Assembly (NCBI GenBank): GCA_964429875.1
Contig: CAYSDL010000048.1
Location: 1 to 10,716, forward strand
Origin: CAYSDL01 sp964429875
GTDB lineage: Bacteria > Fidelibacterota > Marinisomatia > SCGC-AAA003-L08 > D37C17
DNA: 10,716 nucleotides
Direction: 5' to 3'
Shown: positions 1 to 6,024 of the stretch, one piece after another
Position numbering within the stretch: position 1 is the stretch's first letter
How the letters are laid out: each line of letters begins with the position of its first letter
The notes under the pieces: generated by a model
Seen by the model: the letters and a program-made list of their open reading frames with translations, nothing else
Databases searched by the model: none
What the model was told of the DNA's origin: nothing
Program-made: the position numbers and the translations under genes

Positions 1-73
1 ACTAAAGTAAAATTTTTAATTAATGCAATTTACATCACAAATTTATTTCTAATAGTTTCCTTATATTATTCTT

Positions 74-1516
74 ATGATTAGATTTATTAATATTATCTTT
101 CTTTTTTCAATTATATGCCCACAGGTTTATGAAGGGAATATTCTGTTTACTCCATATAGTTCAGATGCAGCTGAAGATACTGAGACTTTTCTGATGAGTA
201 GTACCAATGAAATCCTACATAGCTGGGAACATGATCATATGCCTGCAAGTATGCCTTATTTACTGCCTGATAGTTCAATTATTTTCCCTTTTAGAGTTGA
301 AAATCCAACAATGATTGCGGGTGGCGTAGGTGGAGGTCTTCAAAAAATTTCATGGGATGGTGAAATACTTTGGGAATATATTTTTTCTGATGACTTGTAT
401 CAACATCATCATGATGTAGAACCACTTCCAAATGGTAATGTTTTAATTATAGTTTGGGAAAGAAAAACTGCACAGGAAGCATATCTTTTAGGAAGGTTAA
501 ATCTTCAGAATGACCTTGGTGAAATGTGGTCAGTGGCTATTTTAGAACTTGAACCAGAAAGCGGAGATATTGTATGGGAATGGCATTTATGGGATCACTT
601 AGTACAAGATATTAATCCGGATTTTCCAAGCTATGGAAATATATTTGATCATCCAGAATTGTTTGATATAAACTGTGGTGATGCTGGCCTTAATGCCGGA
701 GGCCCGCAACAGGAGAATGCGGACTGGATGCATATTAATTCTGTTCATTATAATGATCAGCTTGATCAGATTATTTTATCTTCAAGAACACAAAATGAAA
801 TATATATTATTGACCACAGCACAACAACTGCTGAAGCATCAGGGCATAATGGTGGAAATTCAGGAAAGGGAGGAGATCTATTATACAGATGGGGGAACCC
901 CGCAAATTATGGAAGAGGAGATGATTCTGATGCTATACTTGTAAATCAACATAGCGTTAATTGGATTCCTCCTGGATACCCAGGTGAAGGAAATATAATT
1001 TTATTTAATAATTTCCATTCTAATAATAGTTCTGCTGTTCTCGAAATAAGTCCTCCTATAGATGGCCAAGGGAATTATATTATTGAAGAGGGTGAGCCCT
1101 ATGGTCCTTCTTCTATTGAATGGATTTACAGTCTGGGAGAAACTATTCCAATGCAAGGTGGTTCATTTAGACTTCCAAATGGAAATACATTAATATCAAA
1201 AACACATGTAGCTGAAATGATAGAGGTTGATCATTTTGGTGAGGTTGTATGGGAATATATTTATGAATCTGATCAGATTAGTTTATCATTTTGGATTGCA
1301 AGAGCTCAAAAATATAGTTTAGATTATTTAGAAGATTCTATGCTAGGAGATATTAATGGAGATGGTATAATTAATGTGCTTGATATTGTTTCTCTTGTAA
1401 ATATAATTCTTTTTAGTGATGAATATAATGCTGCTGCTGATGTTAATAGTGATGGAGTTATAAATATACTAGATGTCGTTTTAATGGTAACTGTTATACT
1501 AAACGGACTTCCTTAG
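74..1516 (+). CDS. Secreted arylsulfotransferase (ASST)-like beta-propeller protein with C-terminal dockerin-like tail
   Basis: This 480-residue protein starts with a short signal peptide (about residues 1-16, hydrophobic IIFLFSII) and is probably exported. Residues about 20-415 resemble the arylsulfotransferase family (PF05935/PF14269), which moves sulfate between phenolic compounds using a catalytic histidine. Visible family motifs are GGVGGGLQKISWDGEILW (83-100), HHHDVEPLPNGN (111-122), DWMHINSVHY (217-226), NQHSVNW (291-297) and SFRLPNGNTLIS (364-375), with recurring W-E-Y/W blade ends. I cannot say which His is catalytic. Residues 425-480 form two EF-hand-like loops (D426-D437 and D456-D467), each followed by a hydrophobic helix: a type I dockerin-like tail. 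The ATG at 74 has no Shine-Dalgarno sequence; a TATATT hexamer lies 6 nt upstream. The stop abuts the stop of the opposite-strand gene. The family call is firm, but sulfotransferase activity and substrate are inferred. Confidence 0.85.
   Translation: MIRFINIIFLFSIICPQVYEGNILFTPYSSDAAEDTETFLMSSTNEILHSWEHDHMPASMPYLLPDSSIIFPFRVENPTMIAGGVGGGLQKISWDGEILWEYIFSDDLYQHHHDVEPLPNGNVLIIVWERKTAQEAYLLGRLNLQNDLGEMWSVAILELEPESGDIVWEWHLWDHLVQDINPDFPSYGNIFDHPELFDINCGDAGLNAGGPQQENADWMHINSVHYNDQLDQIILSSRTQNEIYIIDHSTTTAEASGHNGGNSGKGGDLLYRWGNPANYGRGDDSDAILVNQHSVNWIPPGYPGEGNIILFNNFHSNNSSAVLEISPPIDGQGNYIIEEGEPYGPSSIEWIYSLGETIPMQGGSFRLPNGNTLISKTHVAEMIEVDHFGEVVWEYIYESDQISLSFWIARAQKYSLDYLEDSMLGDINGDGIINVLDIVSLVNIILFSDEYNAAADVNSDGVINILDVVLMVTVILNGLP
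1346..1513 (+). other. Dockerin-like C-terminal domain of the ASST-like protein
   Basis: Encodes residues 425-480. There are two calcium-loop repeats with the pattern D-x-N-x-D-G-x-x-N-x-L-D (D426 to D437 and D456 to D467), each followed by a hydrophobic helix. Loop positions 10 and 11, which set partner choice in clostridial dockerins, read V-L and I-L. The same tail type ends the proteins at 3046-5127 and 6025-10236. Confidence 0.8.
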
Positions 1517-1945
1517 CTAAAATTTTTCTCCATTAATAGTTGTAGTTAGTTTTCTTTGATTACCTGAATTTCTATGCTCACATAGATAAATCCCTTGCCA
1601 TGTACCAAGATTTAATCTTCCATCAGTGATAGGTATAGTTATGCTACTTCCTAAAATACTTGATTTAATATGTGCCGGCATATCATCAGATCCTTCAAAT
1701 GTATGTTTGTAGTAAGGAGCATTTTCTGGAACATATTGATTAAAATGAGATTCCATGTCATCTCTTACAGTTGAGTCAGCATTTTCATTAATTGTCAGTG
1801 ATGCTGATGTATGATTTATGTGAATATGTAAAATACCAACTTTATAATCAGATATTTCATTAATCCCTGATAGAATTTCATCTGTTATAATGTGAAATCC
1901 TCTAGATTTTCTATTTAATGTAATCTCTTTTTGAAACCAGCTCAT
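1517..1945 (-). CDS. yjbQ: YjbQ/UPF0047 family protein (secondary thiamine-phosphate synthase-like)
   Basis: The 142-residue product matches the UPF0047/YjbQ family (PF01894) over its whole length, and the usual size is about 130-140 residues. Diagnostic stretches are HTSASLTINENAD (45-57), HTFEGSDDMPAHIKSSILG (81-99) and LGTWQGIYLCEHR (113-125). H45, H81, H92 and H124 are candidate metal or active-site residues. Family knowledge: E. coli YjbQ has weak thiamine-phosphate synthase activity, but the true physiological role is unsettled. There is no signal peptide, so it is a cytoplasmic protein. It is the only minus-strand gene here. It faces the ASST-like gene stop to stop with no gap, and shares a 43-bp divergent upstream region with the gene at 1989. 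Its ATG has no Shine-Dalgarno sequence; upstream is AT-only (AATAATAAA). Neighbours give no hint of a thiamine pathway. Confidence 0.95.
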   Translation of the reverse strand: MSWFQKEITLNRKSRGFHIITDEILSGINEISDYKVGILHIHINHTSASLTINENADSTVRDDMESHFNQYVPENAPYYKHTFEGSDDMPAHIKSSILGSSITIPITDGRLNLGTWQGIYLCEHRNSGNQRKLTTTINGEKF

Positions 1946-1988
1946 TTTATTATTAATTTTAAATACAGTAATAAATTATTATATAAAT
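1946..1988. promoter_or_regulatory. 43-bp divergent intergenic region, likely back-to-back promoters
   Basis: This is the whole space between the ATG of yjbQ (-) and the ATG of the gene at 1989 (+), so it must hold the start signals for both unless transcription enters from inside the genes. It is almost purely A/T. On the + strand, TATTAT (1977-1982) ends exactly 6 nt before the ATG, as expected for a -10 element of a leaderless mRNA. On the - strand, TTAATA/AATAAT lies close to the yjbQ start. No convincing -35 box is visible. Because the region is so AT-rich, hexamer matches are weak evidence. Confidence 0.4.
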
Positions 1989-2396
1989 ATGAAGAAAAGA
2001 ATATTAATCATACTTTTTAGTTTTATGTTCTCACAGGATACTCTCTACTTTGTTTATAATGCAAAAGGAGATATTTTTTCAACTGCGATTGATTTTTTTC
2101 ATAAAACATTGTCTCCTAAGACTTATCCATGCAGGTTGTGTGATTTATCTTATGGAACTTTTGCTAAGAAAAAAATATGGAAAGATTTTCTTGACTCTTT
2201 AGATATTAGCTATGAGTTTGTTTATAAGAATGAAATAGATAGGTTTAAAAAGGAAATAAATAGTTTTCCTCTTATATTGCTTGGCACGGAAAATAATGTA
2301 GAAGTTTTTCTTTCTAAAGAAGAAATAAATAAAACGAAAAATATACAGTCTCTAATTGATAAAATTAATTTAAAATTAGAAACAAAGAAGAATTAA
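1989..2396 (+). CDS. Small exported CxxC protein of unknown function
   Basis: The 135-residue product begins with a clear signal peptide (MKKRILIILFSFMFSQ, about 1-16), so the mature form is periplasmic or surface-exposed. A conserved-looking core follows: VYNAKGDIF (22-30), an FFHKTLSP segment (36-43), then C48-R-L-C51 followed by SYGTF and KKIWKDFL. Similar proteins with a VYNA start and a TYxCxLC motif occur, as I recall, in Bacteroidota as uncharacterised proteins. The CxxC pair could be redox-active or metal-binding, but no thioredoxin fold is evident. The C-terminus is lysine-rich. A small membrane-protein gene starts 4 nt after the stop, suggesting one operon. The ATG is preceded by a -10-like TATTAT at 6-nt spacing and no Shine-Dalgarno sequence. 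No function is assigned. Confidence 0.75.
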   Translation: MKKRILIILFSFMFSQDTLYFVYNAKGDIFSTAIDFFHKTLSPKTYPCRLCDLSYGTFAKKKIWKDFLDSLDISYEFVYKNEIDRFKKEINSFPLILLGTENNVEVFLSKEEINKTKNIQSLIDKINLKLETKKN

Positions 2397-2400
2397 AATA

Positions 2401-2580
2401 ATGGTTTATTATTTAATTATATTGTTAGTTGTTTGGGAAATCTACTGGAAAATAAAATCTTTATGGATCGCAGCAAAGAGAGGTGATAAGAAGTGGTTTA
2501 TTGCTATTCTGATAATAAATTCCTGTGGCGCGCTTCCTATATACTATTTGAGTAAACAGAATTATTTTAAAAAGGAATAA
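2401..2580 (+). CDS. 59-residue membrane protein resembling DUF5652
   Basis: This short frame runs from the ATG at 2401 to the TAA at 2578-2580. It encodes a plausible two-helix inner-membrane protein: a hydrophobic segment at residues 2-14 (VYYLIILLVVWEI), a short charged loop (AAKRGDKKW, 24-32) and a second hydrophobic segment at 33-50 ending in LPIYYL. The pattern W..K.LW.AA..G...WF..ILI.N..G.LPI.Y is what I know from DUF5652-type (PF18893) small proteins of unknown function. The gene starts 4 nt after the stop of the CxxC protein, so the two are probably co-transcribed and translationally coupled. There is no strong Shine-Dalgarno sequence. The match to a recognised pattern and the tight spacing make it credible as a real gene despite its size. 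Confidence 0.75.
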   Translation: MVYYLIILLVVWEIYWKIKSLWIAAKRGDKKWFIAILIINSCGALPIYYLSKQNYFKKE

Positions 2581-2643
2581 TTCAAGTTTGAAAATCATAT
2601 GTTATTCTCTTAAATTTCATCTTTATTGCAAGGTAGGTATTAA

Positions 2644-3003
2644 ATGAAAAAAGAAGAAAAATTTATTAGATTCTGGTCTTTATATCCACGTAAGGTAGCA
2701 AAAGTTGCCGCTCAGCGTAGTTGGAAAAGATTGAAAGTAAAAGATATTGATGCTATTTTTAAAGTTCTATATGATCATCTTGTAAGATGGAAATATACAG
2801 AAGTTCAATTTATACCTCATGCATCAACTTGGCTTAATCAAAGGAGATGGGAAGATGAATTAGAACCACTTCCAGGTGAAAAATCTTCTGTTTACAAAAA
2901 CATTGAAAATGATAGAAAAAAGTTTTTAAGTAAGCTTAAAAAAGCAGAAGAAACAATGGCTTCAGATGAAGAAAGAAAGAAAGCTTTAGGTCTGAAAAAA
3001 TAG
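2644..3003 (+). CDS. Stand-alone homologue of the phage replication-protein C-terminal module
   Basis: This is a 119-residue basic, soluble protein without a signal peptide. Residues 10-73 hold the pattern FWSLYPRKV (10-18), AAQRSWKRLK (22-31) and FIPHASTWLNQRRWEDEL (56-73). I recognise this as the helical module at the C-terminus of many phage replication or helicase-loading proteins, where the consensus reads FWxxYPRKxGK...FIPHPATWLNxxRWEDE. Here it stands alone with no N-terminal winged-helix domain. Residues 80-119 are a highly charged Lys/Glu helix, possibly coiled coil. The start is supported by AAGGTAGG (2630-2637) 6 nt upstream of the ATG. No other phage genes are nearby. A DNA-replication or primosome-type role is inference from the family only. 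Confidence 0.7.
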   Translation: MKKEEKFIRFWSLYPRKVAKVAAQRSWKRLKVKDIDAIFKVLYDHLVRWKYTEVQFIPHASTWLNQRRWEDELEPLPGEKSSVYKNIENDRKKFLSKLKKAEETMASDEERKKALGLKK

Positions 3004-3035
3004 AATTTTTATATTTAATACACGGTCAAATACTT

Positions 3036-3041
3036 AAGGAG
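3036..3041 (+). promoter_or_regulatory. Strong Shine-Dalgarno site (AAGGAG) for the Cys-rich secreted protein
   Basis: AAGGAG ends 4 nt before the ATG at 3046. It is the clearest ribosome binding site in the window. It shows that this organism can use Shine-Dalgarno initiation although several neighbouring starts lack one. Confidence 0.75.
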
Positions 3042-3045
3042 AACA

Positions 3046-5127
3046 ATGAAAAAAATCAATCTACTTCTAATATTATCTACTCTAACATTTGTTTTTACTG
3101 CAAATACTCAAGAGTCTAAAGGTGTTTCTTCAGTAAAAAAACAATTATTAGCAAAACAATTAGAATATAAGAATGCAATTAAAAATGGCAAATCTATTAA
3201 TTTAAATGATTATGATATACTAAAAGAAAAAAGTAATCAAATGAATGACTCTCGTGATGAATGTTATGATTTTGAAAATGAAGATGAATGTATAGCAGCT
3301 GGTTGTATGTGGGATGATGAGGAAGGGTGTTATAGAGAAGATGATGAAAATTGGGAAGAAGATTGTGACCCAGATCTCGCATGTGGAACTGTACTTACAT
3401 GTGTAGATGGATTGTTGTATCCCACTTCATGTGGACCGGAAAATTGTGATGATCCAATAGGAGCGTGTGATGATTATGAAGATGATTGCTTTGGTTTATC
3501 TTATGAAGATTGTGAATATTTAGATTTTTGTGAATGGATGTCAAATTCTCCTTCTGATGCTGATGGAATGTGTGTTGAGGTTGAAGATGAAAATGAATGT
3601 TTTGAGTTATCACAAGATGAATGTATGGATAGTGAATTTTGTGAATGGTCTATTGTAACTACACCAGATGGAGTTTTTGAAATGTGTATTGACGCAGATG
3701 GTTGGAATGATGATGGAGGTTGGGATGATGGAGGAAATCCAGAAGAATGTGGTGAAGGATATCTTTTTGATTGTTCTAATGATGGAGATTGTTGTCCTGA
3801 AAGCTGGATCGGTGATGGTTATGGTGACTGTGAAGATCAAGCCTGGGGATGTGATTTAAGCTGTTATGATAATGATGGTGGCGATTGTGAAGAGTCTGGA
3901 GATGATGGTAGTTGGAATTCATGTGATGATTTAGAATATGAAGAATGTATGATGCTAGATTTTTGTGATTGGATCTCAGATTCAGATGACCCATCTGCTA
4001 GTGGTTTTTGTGTAGAAGTAGGAGAGGGTGATGGTGGTGATGATGGAGATGATTGTTTTGATATTTATGATTGTGAAGGTGTCCCCGCATGCGATTATTT
4101 ATCATGGCTTGGTGATGGAGTTTGTGATGATGGTACCTGGGGAATAAATTTCAATTGTGAAGAATATGGATTTGATGAAGGCGATTGTGAAGAAACAAGT
4201 GACGATGGCGGCTGGGATGATGGAGGCAATCCTGATGAGTGCGGTGATGGATATTTGTTTGATTGTTCTGATGATGGAGATTGTTGTCCTGAAAGCTGGA
4301 TAGGTGATGGTTTCCCAGATTGTGAAGATCAGGCTTGGGGATGTGATTTATCTTGTTATGACAATGATGGAGGTGACTGTGAAGAAGGTGGTGATGATGG
4401 TTCGTGGGATGAGTGTAATGATCTAGATTACGAAGAATGTGTAATGTTAGATTATTGTCAATGGATTTATGATGATTCCCCTACAAATAATGGTTATTGT
4501 ACTGATGCAGGCTCTAATGATGATGGTGGAAATGAAGATGAATTTGTAGCATTGATAATTGGTGATGCATCAGTAGGAATGCCCGGTTCAGAAATAGAGG
4601 TTCCAATATACTTTGAATCAAATACTGCAATAGCAGGCATACAATTTACAATAAGTGATAATCCTGATTGGGTTATAGGCGTTGATATGATATCTAATAT
4701 AGATGATTGTTTTGAAGTCAACTCAAATGATGTAAATGGTGATTTAATTGGAATAATATTTAGTCTAGAAGGTTGTGAATTAGCACCTTCAGAATCTGCT
4801 TCTCATTTTGCAAGCATTGTTTATGAATTAAGTGCAGATGCATATTTTGGATCACAAATAGAGCTTTATTTTGAAGAAGCTATAGTTGCAGATGTAAATG
4901 GCGAATCTCTGCCTGTTGATACTGTTGGTGGTACTATTAACATTAGTTTGGCAGGTGATATTACTTCTGATGGAGAAATTAATGTGCTAGATGTTGTCTC
5001 TTTAATTAATTTTATATTGTTTGTAGAAGAACCAAATGATTATCAATTTTGGGCTGCAGATATAAATGGTGATGGTGATTTAAATGTTCTTGATGTAGTT
5101 CTTTTAGTAGATCTTATATTAGACTAA
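3046..5127 (+). CDS. Secreted Cys/Asp-rich mosaic protein: LNR-like and Kazal-like modules, cohesin-like domain, dockerin tail
   Basis: The 693-residue protein has a signal peptide at about 1-20 (INLLLILSTLTFVFTAN) and a charged linker to about 70. Residues 73-485 then hold 48 cysteines in small modules: four-Cys units (C148-C176, C185-C214, C293-C322, C457-C485; pattern C-x7-C-x5-C-x13/14-C), a looser four-Cys unit (C73-C95), a six-Cys Kazal-like unit (C107-C141) and three Lin-12/Notch-repeat-like units (C235-C281, C337-C381, C399-C445) with WIGDG or WLGDG and DGGDC signatures. Residues about 500-635 look like a type I cohesin (VGMPGSEIEVPIYF), with two further Cys (C555, C577). Residues 637-693 are a dockerin-like tail. 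The protein is extremely acidic and probably binds calcium outside the cell. Its function is unknown; adhesion or scaffolding is an inference. Confidence 0.85.
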   Translation: MKKINLLLILSTLTFVFTANTQESKGVSSVKKQLLAKQLEYKNAIKNGKSINLNDYDILKEKSNQMNDSRDECYDFENEDECIAAGCMWDDEEGCYREDDENWEEDCDPDLACGTVLTCVDGLLYPTSCGPENCDDPIGACDDYEDDCFGLSYEDCEYLDFCEWMSNSPSDADGMCVEVEDENECFELSQDECMDSEFCEWSIVTTPDGVFEMCIDADGWNDDGGWDDGGNPEECGEGYLFDCSNDGDCCPESWIGDGYGDCEDQAWGCDLSCYDNDGGDCEESGDDGSWNSCDDLEYEECMMLDFCDWISDSDDPSASGFCVEVGEGDGGDDGDDCFDIYDCEGVPACDYLSWLGDGVCDDGTWGINFNCEEYGFDEGDCEETSDDGGWDDGGNPDECGDGYLFDCSDDGDCCPESWIGDGFPDCEDQAWGCDLSCYDNDGGDCEEGGDDGSWDECNDLDYEECVMLDYCQWIYDDSPTNNGYCTDAGSNDDGGNEDEFVALIIGDASVGMPGSEIEVPIYFESNTAIAGIQFTISDNPDWVIGVDMISNIDDCFEVNSNDVNGDLIGIIFSLEGCELAPSESASHFASIVYELSADAYFGSQIELYFEEAIVADVNGESLPVDTVGGTINISLAGDITSDGEINVLDVVSLINFILFVEEPNDYQFWAADINGDGDLNVLDVVLLVDLILD
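3715..3975 (+). repeat. Internal coding repeat, copy 1 (residues 224-310)
   Basis: Contains a GGWDDGGNP spacer, an eight-Cys LNR-like unit and the start of a four-Cys unit. It repeats at 4207-4467 with a 492-bp (164-residue) offset. Over 50 codons (235-based core) I count 4 amino-acid changes but about 13 silent codon changes, so this is an old duplication held under protein-level constraint. Confidence 0.85.
4207..4467 (+). repeat. Internal coding repeat, copy 2 (residues 388-474)
   Basis: Second copy of the unit at 3715-3975. A different, six-Cys LNR-like unit (residues 337-381) lies between the two copies. Confidence 0.85.
4543..4950 (+). other. Cohesin-like domain (residues about 500-635)
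   Basis: The segment has the beta-sandwich pattern of type I cohesins (PF00963): a start with VALIIGDASVG, then GSEIEVPIYF, the typical IAGIQFTI strand, a GDLIGIIFS strand and an ASHFASIVYEL strand. In cellulosomes cohesins bind dockerins. Here it sits directly before a dockerin-like tail in the same protein. Two cysteines (C555, C577) could form a disulfide. The call rests on pattern recognition only. Confidence 0.6.
4954..5124 (+). other. Dockerin-like C-terminal domain of the Cys-rich protein
   Basis: Encodes residues 637-693, with loops D638-D649 and D672-D683, both with V-L at loop positions 10 and 11. The first loop has T-S where N-G is usual at positions 3-4. It is the same tail type as in the other two large secreted proteins of the window. 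Confidence 0.8.
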
Positions 5128-5128
5128 T

Positions 5129-5968
5129 TTGATTTATTTAAAGGTATTAGGTGTAGCTCAAGATGGGGGGTATCCTCATACTGGTTGTATAAAAGAATGC
5201 TGCAAAGAAGCTTGGGATGATCCAAATAAACGAAAATTTGTTTCATCCATAGCTATCGTAGATGAAATTTCTAAGAAATTCTGGCTGTTTGATGTATCTC
5301 CTGATATTAAAGAACAGCTTCATATGATTGATCCAGAACTCCAACTTTCAGGCATATTTTTAACTCACGCCCATGTAGGACATTATATAGGACTTTTTCA
5401 GTTAGGCCTTGAAATAATGAATACATCTAAAGTTCCTGTATATGTTATGCCACGAATGAATTATTTTTTGGAAAATAATTCTTCTCTTTCTTTTATTACT
5501 CAGACAGGTAATATTAATCCAATGCCAATGAAAGAAAACGATTCTATAAAATTAGATAATTTTATTGTTGAACCTTTTTTAGTTCCTCATAGAAATGAAT
5601 TATCTGAGACGGTTGGTTTTAAAATAATTACTGATAAAAAAACAGCTGTTTATCTTCCAGATATTGATTCATGGAATGAAGAGTTTGATATAATAGGTCT
5701 TATTAATAATAATGATATATTATTTTTAGATGGAACATTTTATGATAAAAATGAAATACAGATAAGAGATGTATCTAAAATTCCTCATCCTTCAATTCTA
5801 GAAAGCATAGAATATTTTAAAAATTTAAATAAAAAAGATAAGAATAAAATATTTTTCACACATTTAAACCATACAAATAAATTATTGAAAAAAGATTCAG
5901 ATGAATATTTAATCTTGAGATCTGAAAATTTTAATGTAGCAGATGATAGAGACATTATTTCTTTATGA
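5129..5968 (+). CDS. PqqB-like metallo-beta-lactamase-fold hydrolase, TTG start
   Basis: This is a 279-residue cytoplasmic protein of the PqqB-like branch of the metallo-beta-lactamase fold. Features are VLGVAQDGGYPHTGC (6-20) with C24-C25, the metal motif THAHVGHYIGL (79-89), VPHRNE (152-157), LPDID (176-180), a DGTFYD segment (201-206) and THLNHTN (244-250), which matches the PqqB-type FxHxNxTN signature. In the usual HxHxDH motif the Asp is replaced by Gly84; I recall this as common in this subgroup. The start must be the TTG at 5129: an in-frame TAG lies at 5120-5122, and the conserved KVLG begins at residue 5. It begins one base after the TAA of the previous gene, with no clear Shine-Dalgarno sequence, so translation is probably coupled. 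No other pqq genes are present, so PQQ synthesis should not be assumed. The substrate is unknown. Confidence 0.85.
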   Translation: MIYLKVLGVAQDGGYPHTGCIKECCKEAWDDPNKRKFVSSIAIVDEISKKFWLFDVSPDIKEQLHMIDPELQLSGIFLTHAHVGHYIGLFQLGLEIMNTSKVPVYVMPRMNYFLENNSSLSFITQTGNINPMPMKENDSIKLDNFIVEPFLVPHRNELSETVGFKIITDKKTAVYLPDIDSWNEEFDIIGLINNNDILFLDGTFYDKNEIQIRDVSKIPHPSILESIEYFKNLNKKDKNKIFFTHLNHTNKLLKKDSDEYLILRSENFNVADDRDIISL

Positions 5969-6024
5969 TACAAAATGAAACAATTCTAACCTAATATAAC
6001 TACAATTTTTTTTATATATTTACA

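Noticed and set aside
1..73. Promoter with TTTACA (29-34) and TAATAG (50-55)
   Set aside because: The 15-nt spacer is short and both boxes are weak; expected by chance in AT-rich DNA.
2581..2592. TTCAAGTTTGAA as a terminator or operator
   Set aside because: Arms of 5 bp with a 2-nt loop and no T tract; too weak.
3197..3994. Several antisense and off-frame open frames across the Cys-rich gene
   Set aside because: They arise from the biased GAT/GAA/TGT codon content of the sense gene. Their products are His/Asn/Leu-rich without motifs or ribosome sites.
3700..4540. Possible CRISPR or microsatellite from recurring GATGATGGA-like units
   Set aside because: The units are codon-phased Asp/Gly linkers between Cys modules, with irregular spacing and no constant repeat-spacer pattern.
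5129..5968. Assignment as pqqB in PQQ biosynthesis
   Set aside because: No pqqA, C, D or E nearby, and the metal motif differs from characterised PqqB; only the family level is supported.
5969..6024. Terminator or promoter in the T-rich stretch before the C25 gene
   Set aside because: A T run (6006-6013) is present but no hairpin precedes it, and no paired -35/-10 boxes are convincing.
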